This document shows positions 47,052 to 58,300 of a stretch of 64,000 nucleotides of DNA, in pieces. The position numbers and the translations under genes are program-made. Source of the stretch: Citrobacter sp. (GTDB taxonomy: Bacteria; Pseudomonadota; Gammaproteobacteria; Enterobacterales; Enterobacteriaceae). Within the stretch, counting starts at the first letter, position 1; every line of letters begins with the position of its first letter. The DNA lies in NCBI GenBank assembly GCA_019415335.1, contig DXKH01000015.1:205399-269398 (forward strand), in the 5' to 3' direction. The notes beneath the pieces were generated by a model, which searched no databases, had not been told where the DNA came from, and was given only the letters and a program-made list of their open reading frames with translations.

Positions 47052-48458
47052 TTGAGTCGTTTTGTATCACATTCCGCTCCTCTCTGGTTACTCTTGCTGC
47101 TGGCAGGCGGTACTGTCAGCGCGCAATCTTCCTTTATGCAACAGGCCGAAAATCCCTTCGATAATAATCAGGACGGGTTACCCGATCTGGGCATGGCCCC
47201 CGAGTCGCATGACGGTGAAAAACATTTCGCCGAGATGGTGAAAGCCTTTGGCGAGGCGAGCATGATCGACAACGGTCTGGACACCGGCGAGCAGGCAAAG
47301 CAGTTTGCCTTTGGCCAGGTGCGCGATGCAATGAGTGAGCAGGTGAATCAGCATCTGGAATCCTGGCTGTCGCCGTGGGGCAAGGCCAGCGTCAACGTGC
47401 AGGTCGATAACGAAGGCAATTTTAACGGCAGTCGCGGAAGTTGGTTCGTTCCCTGGCAGGATAACTCGCGCTACCTCACCTGGAGTCAACTGGGACTCAC
47501 TCAGCAGGATGACGGACTGGTGAGTAATGTGGGTATCGGCCAGCGCTGGGCGCGCGACGGTTGGCTGCTCGGCTATAACACCTTCTACGATAATCTGCTC
47601 GATGAAAACCTCCAGCGTGGTGGACTGGGCGCTGAAGCGTGGGGGGAATACCTGCGGCTGTCGGCCAATTATTACCAGCCGTTTGCCTCATGGCGCGCCC
47701 ATACGCCGACGCTGGAGCAGCGAATGGCGCGCGGTTACGACGTCACGGCTCAGATGCGCATGCCGTTCTACGAATATCTCAATACCAGCGTCAGCGTGGA
47801 ACAATATTTTGGCGACAGCGTTGATCTGTTTGATTCCGGGACGGGCTATCACAATCCGGTGGCGGTGAAACTGGGGCTGAACTACACCCCGGTCCCGCTG
47901 GTTACCGTAACCGCTCAGCACAAGCAGGGGGAGAGCGGCCTCAGCCAGAACAACCTCGGTCTGAACCTGAACTACCGCTTCGGCGTACCGCTGAAAAAAC
48001 AACTGGCTGCCAGCGAGGTGGCGGAGAGTCAGTCGCTGCGCGGAAGCCGTTATGACCACCCGCAGCGCAACAACCTGCCGACGATGGAGTATCGTCAGCG
48101 CAAAACCCTGAGCGTATTCCTGGCGACCCCGCCGTGGGATCTGCATTCAGGCGAAACGGTGCCGCTAAAATTACAGGTACGCAGTCTGCACGGCATTCGC
48201 CATATCACCTGGCAGGGGGACATGCAGGCGCTGAGTCTGACAGCGGGGGCAAATGCAGAAAGTGCAGAGGGCTGGACGGTCATTATGCCGGCCTGGGACA
48301 ACAGTGAAGGGGCGAGTAACCGCTGGCGACTGTCGGTGGTGGTGGAAGATGAGAAGGGGCAGCGTGTCTCTTCCAATGAGATCACGCTCACGCTGACGGA
48401 ACCGTTTATGGCAATACCTGAGGACGACCCGCGCTGGAGGTTGCTCCCGGAGGAGTAA
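47052..48458 (+). CDS. ychO: YchO, inverse-autotransporter beta-barrel (invasin-like) protein
   Basis: A 468-residue outer-membrane protein. It has a signal peptide (cleaved near VSA-QS), a 12-stranded invasin/intimin-type beta-barrel (about residues 85-320, with FVPWQDNSRYLTWSQLGLT and LGYNTFYDNLLDENLQRGG), and one C-terminal Ig-like domain. It lacks the long passenger of true adhesins. E. coli ychO (ychP) has been linked to adhesion and invasion of avian pathogenic strains. The start is TTG at 47052, aligned with the homologue MSRFV opening; the ribosome-binding site is weak. Confidence 0.92.
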   Translation: MSRFVSHSAPLWLLLLLAGGTVSAQSSFMQQAENPFDNNQDGLPDLGMAPESHDGEKHFAEMVKAFGEASMIDNGLDTGEQAKQFAFGQVRDAMSEQVNQHLESWLSPWGKASVNVQVDNEGNFNGSRGSWFVPWQDNSRYLTWSQLGLTQQDDGLVSNVGIGQRWARDGWLLGYNTFYDNLLDENLQRGGLGAEAWGEYLRLSANYYQPFASWRAHTPTLEQRMARGYDVTAQMRMPFYEYLNTSVSVEQYFGDSVDLFDSGTGYHNPVAVKLGLNYTPVPLVTVTAQHKQGESGLSQNNLGLNLNYRFGVPLKKQLAASEVAESQSLRGSRYDHPQRNNLPTMEYRQRKTLSVFLATPPWDLHSGETVPLKLQVRSLHGIRHITWQGDMQALSLTAGANAESAEGWTVIMPAWDNSEGASNRWRLSVVVEDEKGQRVSSNEITLTLTEPFMAIPEDDPRWRLLPEE

Positions 48459-49109
48459 TCAGAAGATACGTTCCTGATGCACCCACACTGCCGCTTCAAC
48501 GCGTGATTTGAGCTTCATTTTCTTCAGCATATGCTTCACGTGGACTTTCACCGTGCTTTCGGTGATATCCAGACGACGGGCAATCATCTTGTTCGGCAAC
48601 CCCTGAGCGATAAGCTTCAGAATGTCGCGCTCGCGCGGAGTCAATTGGGTGACATCGCGATCGGAGGTGGCGCGGTTGGCGCGCAGGCTGGCAGCCAGCA
48701 CCGGCGTTAACGCTTCGCTTAAGACCATCTCCCCGGCGGCGGCCTGCTGTAACGACTTAAGCAGATCTTCCGGTTCCATATCCTTCAGCAGATAACCGTC
48801 AGCGCCACGCTTGAGCGCCGTGACGACGTCTTCTTCATGATTCGATACGCTGAACACTACGATCCGTCCGGACAGCGCCTTCTCACGCAGTTTGTCGAGG
48901 GTCTCCAGCCCGTTCATCCCCGGCATGTTCAGGTCGAGCAGGATCAGATCCGGGTCAAGCGATTCAGCCAGTTCGATACCCTGTTCGCCGTTGCTGGCTT
49001 CACCGACCACGGTGATATCGGGCGCCATGCTGACAAGCTGTTTGACGCCGGTCCGCAGCATCGGATGATCGTCGATGAGCAGGATAGTTGCCGGTTCCTG
49101 ATTATTCAT
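48459..49109 (-). CDS. narL: NarL nitrate/nitrite response regulator
   Basis: The 216-residue regulator has a receiver domain (DDHPMLRTG; phospho-Asp in [14 protein letters not shown]) and a LuxR-type helix-turn-helix ([28 protein letters not shown] core). When phosphorylated by NarX or NarQ it activates narK and narGHJI and represses fumarate and other anaerobic genes. The start at 49109 overlaps narX by 8 bases. Confidence 0.98.
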   Translation of the reverse strand: MNNQEPATILLIDDHPMLRTGVKQLVSMAPDITVVGEASNGEQGIELAESLDPDLILLDLNMPGMNGLETLDKLREKALSGRIVVFSVSNHEEDVVTALKRGADGYLLKDMEPEDLLKSLQQAAAGEMVLSEALTPVLAASLRANRATSDRDVTQLTPRERDILKLIAQGLPNKMIARRLDITESTVKVHVKHMLKKMKLKSRVEAAVWVHQERIF

Positions 49110-50898
49110 GGGTATCTCCTTGAACTTCTGTGAAGTATTTTTCGGGAATAAAGGTGACAGCGACTTCAGTGCCCCCCGTCTCGCGACGGCGTACCTGGCA
49201 ATCTCCGCGCAGGCTCTGTGCCCGGTCACGCATAATGATCATGCCATAGTGGTTACTGCGTTCGGCGTTCTCAGGAACGCCACAGCCGTTGTCTTGTACA
49301 GTCAATTTAACCTGCTTGCCTTTCAGCGCTACGGTGACCACCACGTCATCAGCATGAGAATGCTTAAGCGCATTACTCAAGGCTTCGCGGGCAATTTGCA
49401 GCAGGTGAATCGCCTGATGCGAAGGCACCAGGCGCGGTGGTAACTGATAATCCAGTTTTACCGTAAAACCAAAACGGGCGCTGTATTCCTGGCAGCTGGC
49501 TTCCAGCGCAGGGCGCAGACCGGGTTCGGTCAGCCGTAAGCGGAACGTCGTCAACAGTTCGCGCAACTGCGCCCATGACGCGTTCAGTTCGTTGCGGATC
49601 TGACTCAACAACTCGCGGCTACTGTCCGGCAACGCGTCTCCCTGCATTTGCAGGCAGCTGATCTGCATTTTCATACAGGACAGCGATTGTGCAATAGAAT
49701 CATGCAGTTCGCGCGCAATGGTTGCACGCTCTTCCATGACAATCAACTGCTGCTGGCGCTCCTGGTTACGATCCAGCGCCAGCGTCGCGGTGAGCTGTTC
49801 CACGACAGTATCCACCAGTTGCTGCTGATCGTGACTCAGGTGACGTCCCTGCGGCAGGGTCGCCAACAAAATGCCGTACTGGGTATGGGTGTCCGTTAAG
49901 CGCCATTTCAGCGTCATCCCCCCTTCAGTCGGCGGCAGCGATTCACGCGGACAGAGATGGCACCCTTTATCATCACAGCTGATGTCGGACTGGCAGGTAA
50001 ATTCCTGATGGTTCTCTTCATCTTCCTGGTCATAAACCCGCAGTTCGATGTCGTGCATTTGGGTCAGGTTTTGCAGACCGTTCAGCACCGGGGAGAGACG
50101 CTCGCAAAGCGGCACCGGCGAATGCAGACGGCGATTCGCCTGCCAGAGGAAAGAGAGGATCTGGTTTTTTTGCTCCAGTCCGGCCGTTTTTTCTCTGACG
50201 CGCTGTTCGAGTACCGAATAGCTTTCCGCCAGTTCATCGGACATGTTATTCAGCGCGTCGCCGAGCATCGCCATCTCATTGCGCCCGCCGATCTGCGCGC
50301 GTTGGGTAAAGTCGCGCTGGCTGACGGCGCGGGCCATCGACAACAGTTGTTTCCACGGCTGAAGCAGTCGCGCCCGTAACCAGATAATGGTAAAGACCAG
50401 CAGCAGCGCCATGAAAATCGCCATCACCCGATGCACCATCACCACACGTTCAATGCGCATTTCGGTGGTGTGATCAAACGCGGAGACGAGCCGATCAAGG
50501 CCAGCGACAAACTGATTAACGTCGGCAGCGACGGCCTCTCTGCTTCTGGCCTGCTGCAGTCCGGGGGAGAGTTCGCGATGCCAGTAATCCTGGAGTGCGC
50601 GCAGTTGCTCCTGCTGGCCGTCGCGTTCTGCCGCGCGGGTCAGTTCCGGACTGAACGCCGTCTGCTCCATCTCATTAAGCAGTTTCTGGTTGTCAGTGTT
50701 CAATGGCACCGCAGCCAGCAGGCGATAGCTTTGCATCCGCAGCGAGCCGGCTTTATTGATGGCGTGTGCGCTGCCCTGGACGCCCTGAACTAACCAGCCA
50801 GAGACAGCCATACCCGCCACGCCGATGGCGGTAGAGAGCATCACAATGAGCGCCACCTGGTTAACCAGCGTGAGCGGAGAGAGACAACGTTTTAGCAT
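49102..50898 (-). CDS. narX: NarX nitrate/nitrite sensor histidine kinase
   Basis: A 598-residue HPK7 sensor kinase. The periplasmic ligand domain lies between TM1 and TM2 and has the nitrate P-box ([11 protein letters not shown]). HAMP follows, then a central Cys cluster ([15 protein letters not shown]), and the phospho-accepting His in [18 protein letters not shown]. The C-terminal HATPase is complete. It is cotranscribed with narL and divergent from narK. Confidence 0.98.
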   Translation of the reverse strand: MLKRCLSPLTLVNQVALIVMLSTAIGVAGMAVSGWLVQGVQGSAHAINKAGSLRMQSYRLLAAVPLNTDNQKLLNEMEQTAFSPELTRAAERDGQQEQLRALQDYWHRELSPGLQQARSREAVAADVNQFVAGLDRLVSAFDHTTEMRIERVVMVHRVMAIFMALLLVFTIIWLRARLLQPWKQLLSMARAVSQRDFTQRAQIGGRNEMAMLGDALNNMSDELAESYSVLEQRVREKTAGLEQKNQILSFLWQANRRLHSPVPLCERLSPVLNGLQNLTQMHDIELRVYDQEDEENHQEFTCQSDISCDDKGCHLCPRESLPPTEGGMTLKWRLTDTHTQYGILLATLPQGRHLSHDQQQLVDTVVEQLTATLALDRNQERQQQLIVMEERATIARELHDSIAQSLSCMKMQISCLQMQGDALPDSSRELLSQIRNELNASWAQLRELLTTFRLRLTEPGLRPALEASCQEYSARFGFTVKLDYQLPPRLVPSHQAIHLLQIAREALSNALKHSHADDVVVTVALKGKQVKLTVQDNGCGVPENAERSNHYGMIIMRDRAQSLRGDCQVRRRETGGTEVAVTFIPEKYFTEVQGDTHE

Positions 50899-51240
50899 AA
50901 AACCTTCTTCCTTCAGGCCTCCGACAACGAATGGGGAAACCTTAATGAATGACGAGACTGCCGGGCAGTGGCGTTATTCTCGACCATCCCCTGGAGTATA
51001 CCCATACCTAAAGCGAGTTACCTCTTAATTGCCGTGTGCAGAGAGGATTTGGGGAAGGGGGGAGCGGCGACAGGCAGCACTGTGAAAAACCACGTATTTT
51101 TTGGCGAATTATCCTACTCACTTAGGGTGATCATGATTTTTTGGTTGTGATATAGACAACTTTTCCTTTGATTTATATCAACTTACCTCGCGCTGTAAAC
51201 CCTAATGTTGCAGGCATCGAATCGAGTATCAGAGGTGTCT
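50899..51240. promoter_or_regulatory. narX-narK divergent control region
   Basis: These 342 bases carry NarL heptamers that fit TACYNMT: TACCCAT at 50999-51005 and TACCTCT at 51019-51025, about 170-180 bases upstream of the FNR site. That arrangement matches E. coli narK, where distant NarL sites work with IHF bending. Confidence 0.75.
51168..51181 (+). promoter_or_regulatory. FNR site of narK
   Basis: TTGATTTATATCAA matches the FNR consensus TTGAT-N4-ATCAA perfectly and is 59 bases before the narK start codon, suitable for a site near -41.5. Confidence 0.92.
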
Positions 51241-52632
51241 ATGAGTCACTCATCCGCCCCCGAAAGGGCATCTGGAGCAGTAATTACAGAATGGCGGCCG
51301 GAAGATCCGGCGTTCTGGGCACAGCGAGGTCAACGTATCGCCAGTCGCAACCTGTGGATTTCCGTCCCTTGTCTGCTGCTGGCGTTTTGCGTCTGGATGT
51401 TGTTCAGTGCTGTTGCAGTGAACCTGCCGAAAGTCGGCTTCAACTTTACCACCGACCAGTTGTTTATGCTGACGGCATTACCGTCGGTTTCCGGTGCGCT
51501 GTTACGTGTGCCTTACTCCTTTATGGTACCGGTCTTCGGTGGTCGTCGCTGGACTGCGTTCAGTACCGGGATCCTGATTATTCCGTGCGTCTGGTTAGGG
51601 TTTGCGGTGCAGGATACCTCTACATCGTTCAGCACTTTTATTCTGATCTCCCTGCTCTGCGGTTTTGCCGGCGCTAACTTTGCCTCCAGTATGGCAAATA
51701 TCAGCTTTTTCTTTCCGAAGCAGAAGCAGGGCGGCGCGCTGGGTCTGAACGGCGGTCTGGGAAATATGGGCGTCAGCGTGATGCAACTGGTTGCGCCGCT
51801 GGTCGTCTCCCTGTCGATCTTCGCCATCTTTGGCAGCCACGGTGTTGAACAGCCGGATGGTTCGCAGTTGTATCTGGCGAATGCCGCATGGGTTTGGGTG
51901 CCGTTCCTCGCTATTTTTACTCTGGCGGCCTGGTTTGGCATGAATGAACTGGCGACCTCGAAAGCATCACTGAAAGAGCAATTGCCGGTCCTCAAGCGTG
52001 GTCACCTGTGGATCATGAGCCTGCTCTATCTGGCGACCTTCGGTTCGTTCATCGGGTTTTCCGCGGGTTTTGCGATGCTGTCAAAAACGCAGTTCCCGGA
52101 GATTCAGATCCTGCATTATGCGTTTTTTGGCCCCTTCGTCGGTGCACTGGCGCGTTCAGCGGGTGGGGCGATCTCTGACCGCTTAGGCGGGACGCGCGTC
52201 ACGCTGGTGAACTTCGTGCTGATGGCAATTTTCAGTGGCCTGCTGTTCCTGACCTTACCGACCAACGGCACCGGCGGCAGTTTCATCGCCTTCTTCGTGG
52301 TCTTCCTTGCGCTGTTTATGACGGCCGGGCTGGGCAGCGGCTCTACCTTCCAGATGATCTCCGTTATCTTCCGTAAGCTGACGATGGATCGCGTGAAGGC
52401 TGAAGGTGGCTCAGAAGAGAAAGCGATGCGCGAAGCGGCGACCGATACGGCGGCAGCGTTAGGCTTTATCTCCGCGATTGGCGCCATTGGCGGTTTCTTT
52501 ATCCCGAAAGCATTTGGCACCTCGCTGGCCTTAACCGGCTCGCCGGTTGGTGCGATGAAAGTCTTCCTGATCTTCTATATCGCCTGTGTGGTTATCACCT
52601 GGCTGGTATACGGGCGGCATTCGAAAAAATAA
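51241..52632 (+). CDS. narK: NarK nitrate/nitrite antiporter
   Basis: The 463-residue major-facilitator protein has twelve transmembrane helices. The nitrate-signature segments are GFAGANFASSMANISFFFPK (TM5) and GLGSGSTFQMI (TM11). It exchanges nitrate for nitrite across the inner membrane during nitrate respiration. The ATG at 51241 matches E. coli NarK (MSHSSAPERA). Confidence 0.98.
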   Translation: MSHSSAPERASGAVITEWRPEDPAFWAQRGQRIASRNLWISVPCLLLAFCVWMLFSAVAVNLPKVGFNFTTDQLFMLTALPSVSGALLRVPYSFMVPVFGGRRWTAFSTGILIIPCVWLGFAVQDTSTSFSTFILISLLCGFAGANFASSMANISFFFPKQKQGGALGLNGGLGNMGVSVMQLVAPLVVSLSIFAIFGSHGVEQPDGSQLYLANAAWVWVPFLAIFTLAAWFGMNELATSKASLKEQLPVLKRGHLWIMSLLYLATFGSFIGFSAGFAMLSKTQFPEIQILHYAFFGPFVGALARSAGGAISDRLGGTRVTLVNFVLMAIFSGLLFLTLPTNGTGGSFIAFFVVFLALFMTAGLGSGSTFQMISVIFRKLTMDRVKAEGGSEEKAMREAATDTAAALGFISAIGAIGGFFIPKAFGTSLALTGSPVGAMKVFLIFYIACVVITWLVYGRHSKK

Positions 52633-52657
52633 AAAGAGCAGTGATGTATTACCCATT

Positions 52658-52684
52658 GCGCGGCGTTAGACCGCGCTTTTTTTT
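52658..52684. terminator. narK terminator
   Basis: GCGCGG and CCGCGC form a stem with a 7-base loop followed by eight T, 26 bases past narK. It faces the convergent patatin gene. Confidence 0.9.
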
Positions 52685-52695
52685 GTCTGCAATAC

Positions 52696-55035
52696 TCAGA
52701 GCAACATGTCACGGCTAATCGCACTGCCGGCCTGAAATCCCAACTGGTGGTACGCTTCCCACTGTTCTTCATCGAAGAACTGATCGCCGGTGGTTTGCTG
52801 CGGGAAATCGCTGTGCCGTCCGGCGTAGCTAAGGGTGTCGAGTCCCATTCCTTTCAGCCAGTGTGGCTTCACGATGATGAGCGTGCCCGGCAACACGGGC
52901 TGACCATTGCTGTCGGGATAGATAATCTTCGCCCTGAGCAATGGGGGAAGTTCACCCCCTTTCTGTAACTGGGCTAATGAGGTGAATTGCGGTGAGTGGG
53001 CGGCACGAAATACGATGTCGATGCCGTAATCAATACGCGCTTTGCGTACCAGATTTTCCAGATCGTCGAACTGACGTTTGGGGTCGGCACCGCAGTCTGC
53101 CACGACAATGGTCTTCAAATTCCTTTTCAGCAACGGATATACCCCCGTATTTTCAAAATGGCCGCCATCCGACAAAAACCAGTATTTGCTGTTGCGGCCA
53201 GGAAAACGGGCAAACATTTCGGCAAATAACGCCGGAACGGCAGAAGGAACCTGTTTCTTTTTTGTCGCCGTTTCCTTTACAGGGCATAAATTTTCCGACC
53301 AGTAGCCCAGTCGGCCACCGATGACGAAAAGCAGAAACGCCAGACCGGGCGCGGTGCGGGATCCCATTCCCGTCGCGGCAGCGGCACCGGAAATCGCAAT
53401 CCAGCGTGACAGGGTTGCGTCCCTCATGTTGACGACAGGTTCTGGCAGGCGGGTGCCGGTTTCCACGCCCAGGGCGCTGAGCGTTAAGGCGATCCCTTTG
53501 CGGTCGGCGTTGTAATTCCCCGTGCGATCGTCAACGGTCTGGTTAATACAGCAGGTAATGAGGTGAATCGGGCCGCCTTGTCTGTGCGGCGCGTATTTAG
53601 TGAAATGAATATCGTCGCTGGGCAGATGGTCGGTAACTTGCCGGATATCATCCAGTTTTCCGGACGGCTTACTATCGAGAGGATTCTGCTTAAAGCGCTT
53701 TTTCTTTCCGCGACCGTAATTGGCGACCGACAGCCAGGCGCGCTCAAGTCGCGAACGGTATAAGTTGTGCAGTGAACTGAGATTCAGAAACGGGATGAGG
53801 ATCTTCCCACAGCACAAGAGGGCGAATAGCCCCGCAATCACCAGCGTCAGCATTGCTGGCAGCCAGGACAGAAGCGCAAGACTGGCATTCAGCGCATGGG
53901 CTTTGCACAGTAAAAAATCAATTTCCGCGGCGCATACGGTCAGCAGGGAAAAAATCATGATGACGAAGCCCAGAATATTCGCCAGTTGCAACAGGCTGAC
54001 GGAAACGACCGGGCTTTTATTGGCTAATGTGTTCGCCAGTAATTTGAGGGGCTTTAATTCCCAGATGATTTTTACCCCGGCAATCAGGGTCGGCGGGACG
54101 ATAAGCAAAGAACTGTGAAAGCACAGGTATAACGCCCATCCACCGCGGTAAATGAGCCACAACATTAAAACGGTGAGTGCAAGGGTCAGACTGCGGGTTA
54201 ATGCCAGCGTGAGTCGTTGCCTGAATTGCGCGACATTCTTCCCAGGGCAACCGATCGCCAGCGCGATGGCGACACTATTAATCACCCCCAGTGTCCCTGT
54301 GACAAACAGGGAATAACCGACATCGGTCTTTGCCGTGTACTGGCACATCATAAAATAGATACCTGCAGCGGCGGTGACGGTCAGGATGAGTCCGAGCGTC
54401 AGGTCAAGGAGAAAAGGCCATTTCAGCAGGGTTAGCCAGTAGGTTATCGCCATCCAGGCACTGAAGGCCAGAGGCACGGCGAGCGCGATAAGCCACTGCT
54501 GTCTGGCGGCTGGAAACAGCGCCAGACGAAGATCCAACGGGCCCTGTAGCGCTAAATTAACCGAAATCGCGATGCCGGCGACCGCAATACATAACAACGT
54601 GACCAGAAATAACGCCGCCGCGAATGAGCGGAGTATTTGCGCGATACCCAGTGAGGTATCCCGGATACCCGCCGGAATCAGGTAGCGACCATTATTGCGC
54701 AGCCACGCCAGTAAGATCGTGTCATCTCTGGCAAGCGCGTCCTGAACAGCGACAGGGTCATTATTTTTCTGATAGAGCCGTCCCAGCATGGCACCCAAAT
54801 ATCCGCCGCCGGATACCGTAGAAAGATAGTCAAAGCGAATGAGTAATTTATTCTTCGCCAGCGCACGTACCACCCCCAGACAAAATGTCGCGCTGCGAAT
54901 GCCTCCCCCCGAGAGCGCCAGTCCTATTGTCGCCGCTTGCGCCTGGTATTCTTCGGGAAGTTGAGCCCGACGCATATTTACGGCGTCGCGTTCTTTGTTT
55001 ATTTCCTCTAATAAACTCGCCGTCTTGTCGCTCAT
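52696..55035 (-). CDS. patatin-like phospholipase with multi-helix membrane insert
   Basis: A 779-residue protein with a split patatin fold. The oxyanion-hole motif GGGIRS is at 43-48, and the nucleophile Ser75 is in STVSGGGYLGA (Gly before Val-Ser is missing from the usual GxSxG). About ten hydrophobic helices fill residues 130-420, and the catalytic-dyad Asp623 is in SDGGHFENTG. It should be an integral inner-membrane acyl hydrolase; the substrate is unknown. It sits between narK and narG, which are neighbours in E. coli, with an AAAAA-rich GAAAAAATG start region and a weak ribosome-binding site. Nothing ties it functionally to nitrate respiration. Confidence 0.85.
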   Translation of the reverse strand: MSDKTASLLEEINKERDAVNMRRAQLPEEYQAQAATIGLALSGGGIRSATFCLGVVRALAKNKLLIRFDYLSTVSGGGYLGAMLGRLYQKNNDPVAVQDALARDDTILLAWLRNNGRYLIPAGIRDTSLGIAQILRSFAAALFLVTLLCIAVAGIAISVNLALQGPLDLRLALFPAARQQWLIALAVPLAFSAWMAITYWLTLLKWPFLLDLTLGLILTVTAAAGIYFMMCQYTAKTDVGYSLFVTGTLGVINSVAIALAIGCPGKNVAQFRQRLTLALTRSLTLALTVLMLWLIYRGGWALYLCFHSSLLIVPPTLIAGVKIIWELKPLKLLANTLANKSPVVSVSLLQLANILGFVIMIFSLLTVCAAEIDFLLCKAHALNASLALLSWLPAMLTLVIAGLFALLCCGKILIPFLNLSSLHNLYRSRLERAWLSVANYGRGKKKRFKQNPLDSKPSGKLDDIRQVTDHLPSDDIHFTKYAPHRQGGPIHLITCCINQTVDDRTGNYNADRKGIALTLSALGVETGTRLPEPVVNMRDATLSRWIAISGAAAATGMGSRTAPGLAFLLFVIGGRLGYWSENLCPVKETATKKKQVPSAVPALFAEMFARFPGRNSKYWFLSDGGHFENTGVYPLLKRNLKTIVVADCGADPKRQFDDLENLVRKARIDYGIDIVFRAAHSPQFTSLAQLQKGGELPPLLRAKIIYPDSNGQPVLPGTLIIVKPHWLKGMGLDTLSYAGRHSDFPQQTTGDQFFDEEQWEAYHQLGFQAGSAISRDMLL

Positions 55036-55389
55036 TTTTTCACCTGTATCTGGCGTGGTGCGAAGAGATAATGTGAATGTAGGTGAAGAAATAAATAAGG
55101 GGACTCATACGCGATTCTGAATGACAGCGGAATATGTACCACTTAATAACTATTTGCTGCGGTGTAATTCAGGCTTACTGACGGAAATAGATTAAACTCA
55201 TTTAAAAACAACAAGTTAAAAAATAGAAAACCGTACCACTTTGGTAGCATTCCCTTGATAGACCGCCTGAAACAACCTTGCCGCTCTTGATCGTTATCAA
55301 TTCTCACGACCTTTCAGAGCGTTACCTTCGCTCTCAATCAAGCAATGTCGATTTATCAGAGAGCCGTCAGGCTCCACAGGAGAGAACCG
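55036..55389. promoter_or_regulatory. narG control region
   Basis: These 354 bases hold the promoter of narGHJI: NarL heptamers TACCACT at 55137-55143 and 55234-55240, and an FNR site further down. The rest is AT-rich, without a gene. Confidence 0.8.
55287..55300 (+). promoter_or_regulatory. FNR site of narG
   Basis: TTGATCGTTATCAA fits the FNR consensus and lies about 90 bases before the narG start; the E. coli narG promoter has the same sequence as I recall it. Confidence 0.93.
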
Positions 55390-58300
55390 ATGAGTAAATT
55401 CCTGGACCGGTTTCGCTACTTCAAGCAGAAGGGCGAAACCTTTGCCGATGGGCACGGCCAGCTTCTCGAAACCAACCGGGACTGGGAGGATGGATATCGC
55501 CAGCGTTGGCAGCACGATAAAGTTGTGCGCTCAACCCACGGGGTTAACTGCACCGGCTCATGTAGCTGGAAAATCTACGTTAAAAATGGTCTGGTGACCT
55601 GGGAAACCCAGCAAACCGACTACCCACGTACTCGTCCGGATATGCCAAACCACGAACCTCGTGGCTGTCCGCGTGGTGCCAGCTACTCCTGGTATCTCTA
55701 CAGTGCTAACCGTCTGAAATATCCGCTGATGCGCAAACGTCTGCTGAAGATGTGGCGTGAGGCGAAGAAACTCCACAGCGATCCGGTTGACGCCTGGGCT
55801 TCCATCATCGAAGACGCCGATAAAGCAAAAAACTTCAAACAAGCGCGTGGTCGCGGTGGTTTTGTCCGTTCTTCCTGGCAGGAAGTCAATGAGCTGATTG
55901 CCGCGTCTAACGTCTATACCGTGAAAACGTACGGCCCGGACCGCGTGGCGGGCTTCTCGCCGATCCCGGCGATGTCAATGGTTTCCTATGCGTCCGGCGC
56001 GCGTTACCTCTCCCTGATTGGTGGTACCTGCCTGAGCTTCTACGACTGGTACTGCGACTTGCCACCGGCCTCTCCGCAGACCTGGGGCGAACAGACTGAC
56101 GTACCGGAATCCGCTGACTGGTACAACTCCAGCTATATCATTGCCTGGGGATCTAACGTTCCGCAGACCCGTACGCCGGATGCCCACTTCTTTACCGAAG
56201 TCCGCTATAAAGGCACCAAAACCGTTGCGGTAACTCCGGACTACGCAGAAATCGCCAAGCTGTGCGACCTCTGGCTGGCGCCGAAGCAGGGCACCGATGC
56301 GGCGATGGCGCTGGCAATGGGCCATGTCATGCTGCGTGAATTCCATCTCGACAACCCGAGCCAGTACTTTACCGACTACGTACGCCGCTACACCGACATG
56401 CCAATGCTGGTGATGCTGGAAGCGCGCGACGGTTACTACGCCGCAGGCCGTATGCTGCGCGCCGCTGACCTTGTGGATTCATTGGGTCAGGAAAATAACC
56501 CGGAATGGAAAACCGTTGCCATTAACAGCAATGGTGACATGGTCGCGCCGAACGGCTCGATTGGTTTCCGCTGGGGCGAAAAAGGCAAATGGAACCTTGA
56601 GCAGCGCGACGGTACGACCGGTGCCGAGACAGAGCTGCAACTCAGTCTGCTGGGCAGCCAGGACGAGATCGCCGAAGTGGGCTTCCCGTACTTCGGCGGT
56701 GAAGGCACCGAGCATTTCAATAAAGTAGAACTGGAAAACGTGCTGCTGCACAAACTGCCGGCTAAACGCCTGCAACTGGCAGACGGCACCACGGCGCTGG
56801 TTACCACCGTGTATGACCTGACGATGGCTAACTACGGTCTGGAACGTGGTCTGAACGATGCCAACTGCGCCACCAGCTATGATGATATCAAAGCGTATAC
56901 CCCGGCGTGGGCAGAGCAAATTACCGGTGTTCCACGTGCACAGATCACCCGTATCGCGCGTGAATTTGCCGACAACGCGGATAAGACGCACGGTCGTTCG
57001 ATGATCATCGTCGGTGCCGGTCTGAACCACTGGTATCACCTTGACATGAACTATCGTGGCCTGATCAACATGCTGGTGTTCTGTGGCTGTATCGGCCAGA
57101 GCGGCGGCGGCTGGGCGCACTATGTCGGCCAGGAGAAACTGCGTCCGCAGACCGGCTGGCAGCCGCTGGCGTTTGCCCTTGACTGGCAGCGTCCGGCACG
57201 TCACATGAACAGTACGTCGTACTTTTACAACCACTCCAGCCAGTGGCGCTATGAGACGGTTACCGCGCAGGAACTGCTGTCACCACTGGCGGACAAATCG
57301 CGCTACAGCGGTCACCTGATTGACTTCAACGTGCGTGCTGAGCGCATGGGCTGGCTGCCGTCGGCACCGCAGCTTGGCACCAACCCGCTGACTATCGCCG
57401 AAGAAGCGAAGAAAGCCGGAATGACGCCGGTGGATTACACCGTCAAATCACTGAAAGAAGGTTCGATTCGTTTCGCCGCCGAGCAGCCGGAAAACGGCAA
57501 AAACCATCCGCGTAACCTGTTCATCTGGCGCTCCAACCTGCTGGGCTCATCCGGTAAGGGGCATGAATACATGCTGAAATACCTGCTGGGGACCGAAAAC
57601 GGGATCCAGGGGAAAGATCTGGGACAGCAGGGCGGCGTGAAGCCGGAAGAAGTGGAATGGCAGGATAACGGTCTCGACGGCAAGCTGGACCTGGTGGTGA
57701 CGCTGGACTTCCGTCTGTCGAGCACCTGTCTGTACTCCGATATCGTACTGCCAACGGCGACCTGGTATGAAAAAGACGACATGAATACTTCGGATATGCA
57801 TCCGTTTATTCATCCGCTGTCCGCCGCTGTTGATCCCGCATGGGAATCGAAAAGCGACTGGGAAATCTACAAAGCTATCGCGAAAAAATTCTCAGAAGTC
57901 TGTGTGGGCCATCTCGGGAAAGAGACGGACGTGGTCACGCTGCCGATTCAGCACGACTCCGCCGCCGAACTGGCACAGCCGCTGGACGTGAAGGACTGGA
58001 AAAAAGGGGAATGCGACCTGATTCCGGGCGTTACCGCGCCACACATTATGACCGTTGAACGCGACTATCCTGCGACCTATGAACGCTTCACCTCTATCGG
58101 CCCGCTGATGGAGAAAATCGGTAACGGCGGTAAAGGGATCGCCTGGAACACCCAGAGCGAAATGGATCTGCTGCGTAAGCTTAACTACACCAAGGCGGAC
58201 GGTCCGGCGAAAGGCCAACCGATGCTCAACACCGCCATTGACGCGGCAGAGATGATCCTGACCCTGGCGCCGGAAACCAACGGCCACGTGGCGGTGAAAG

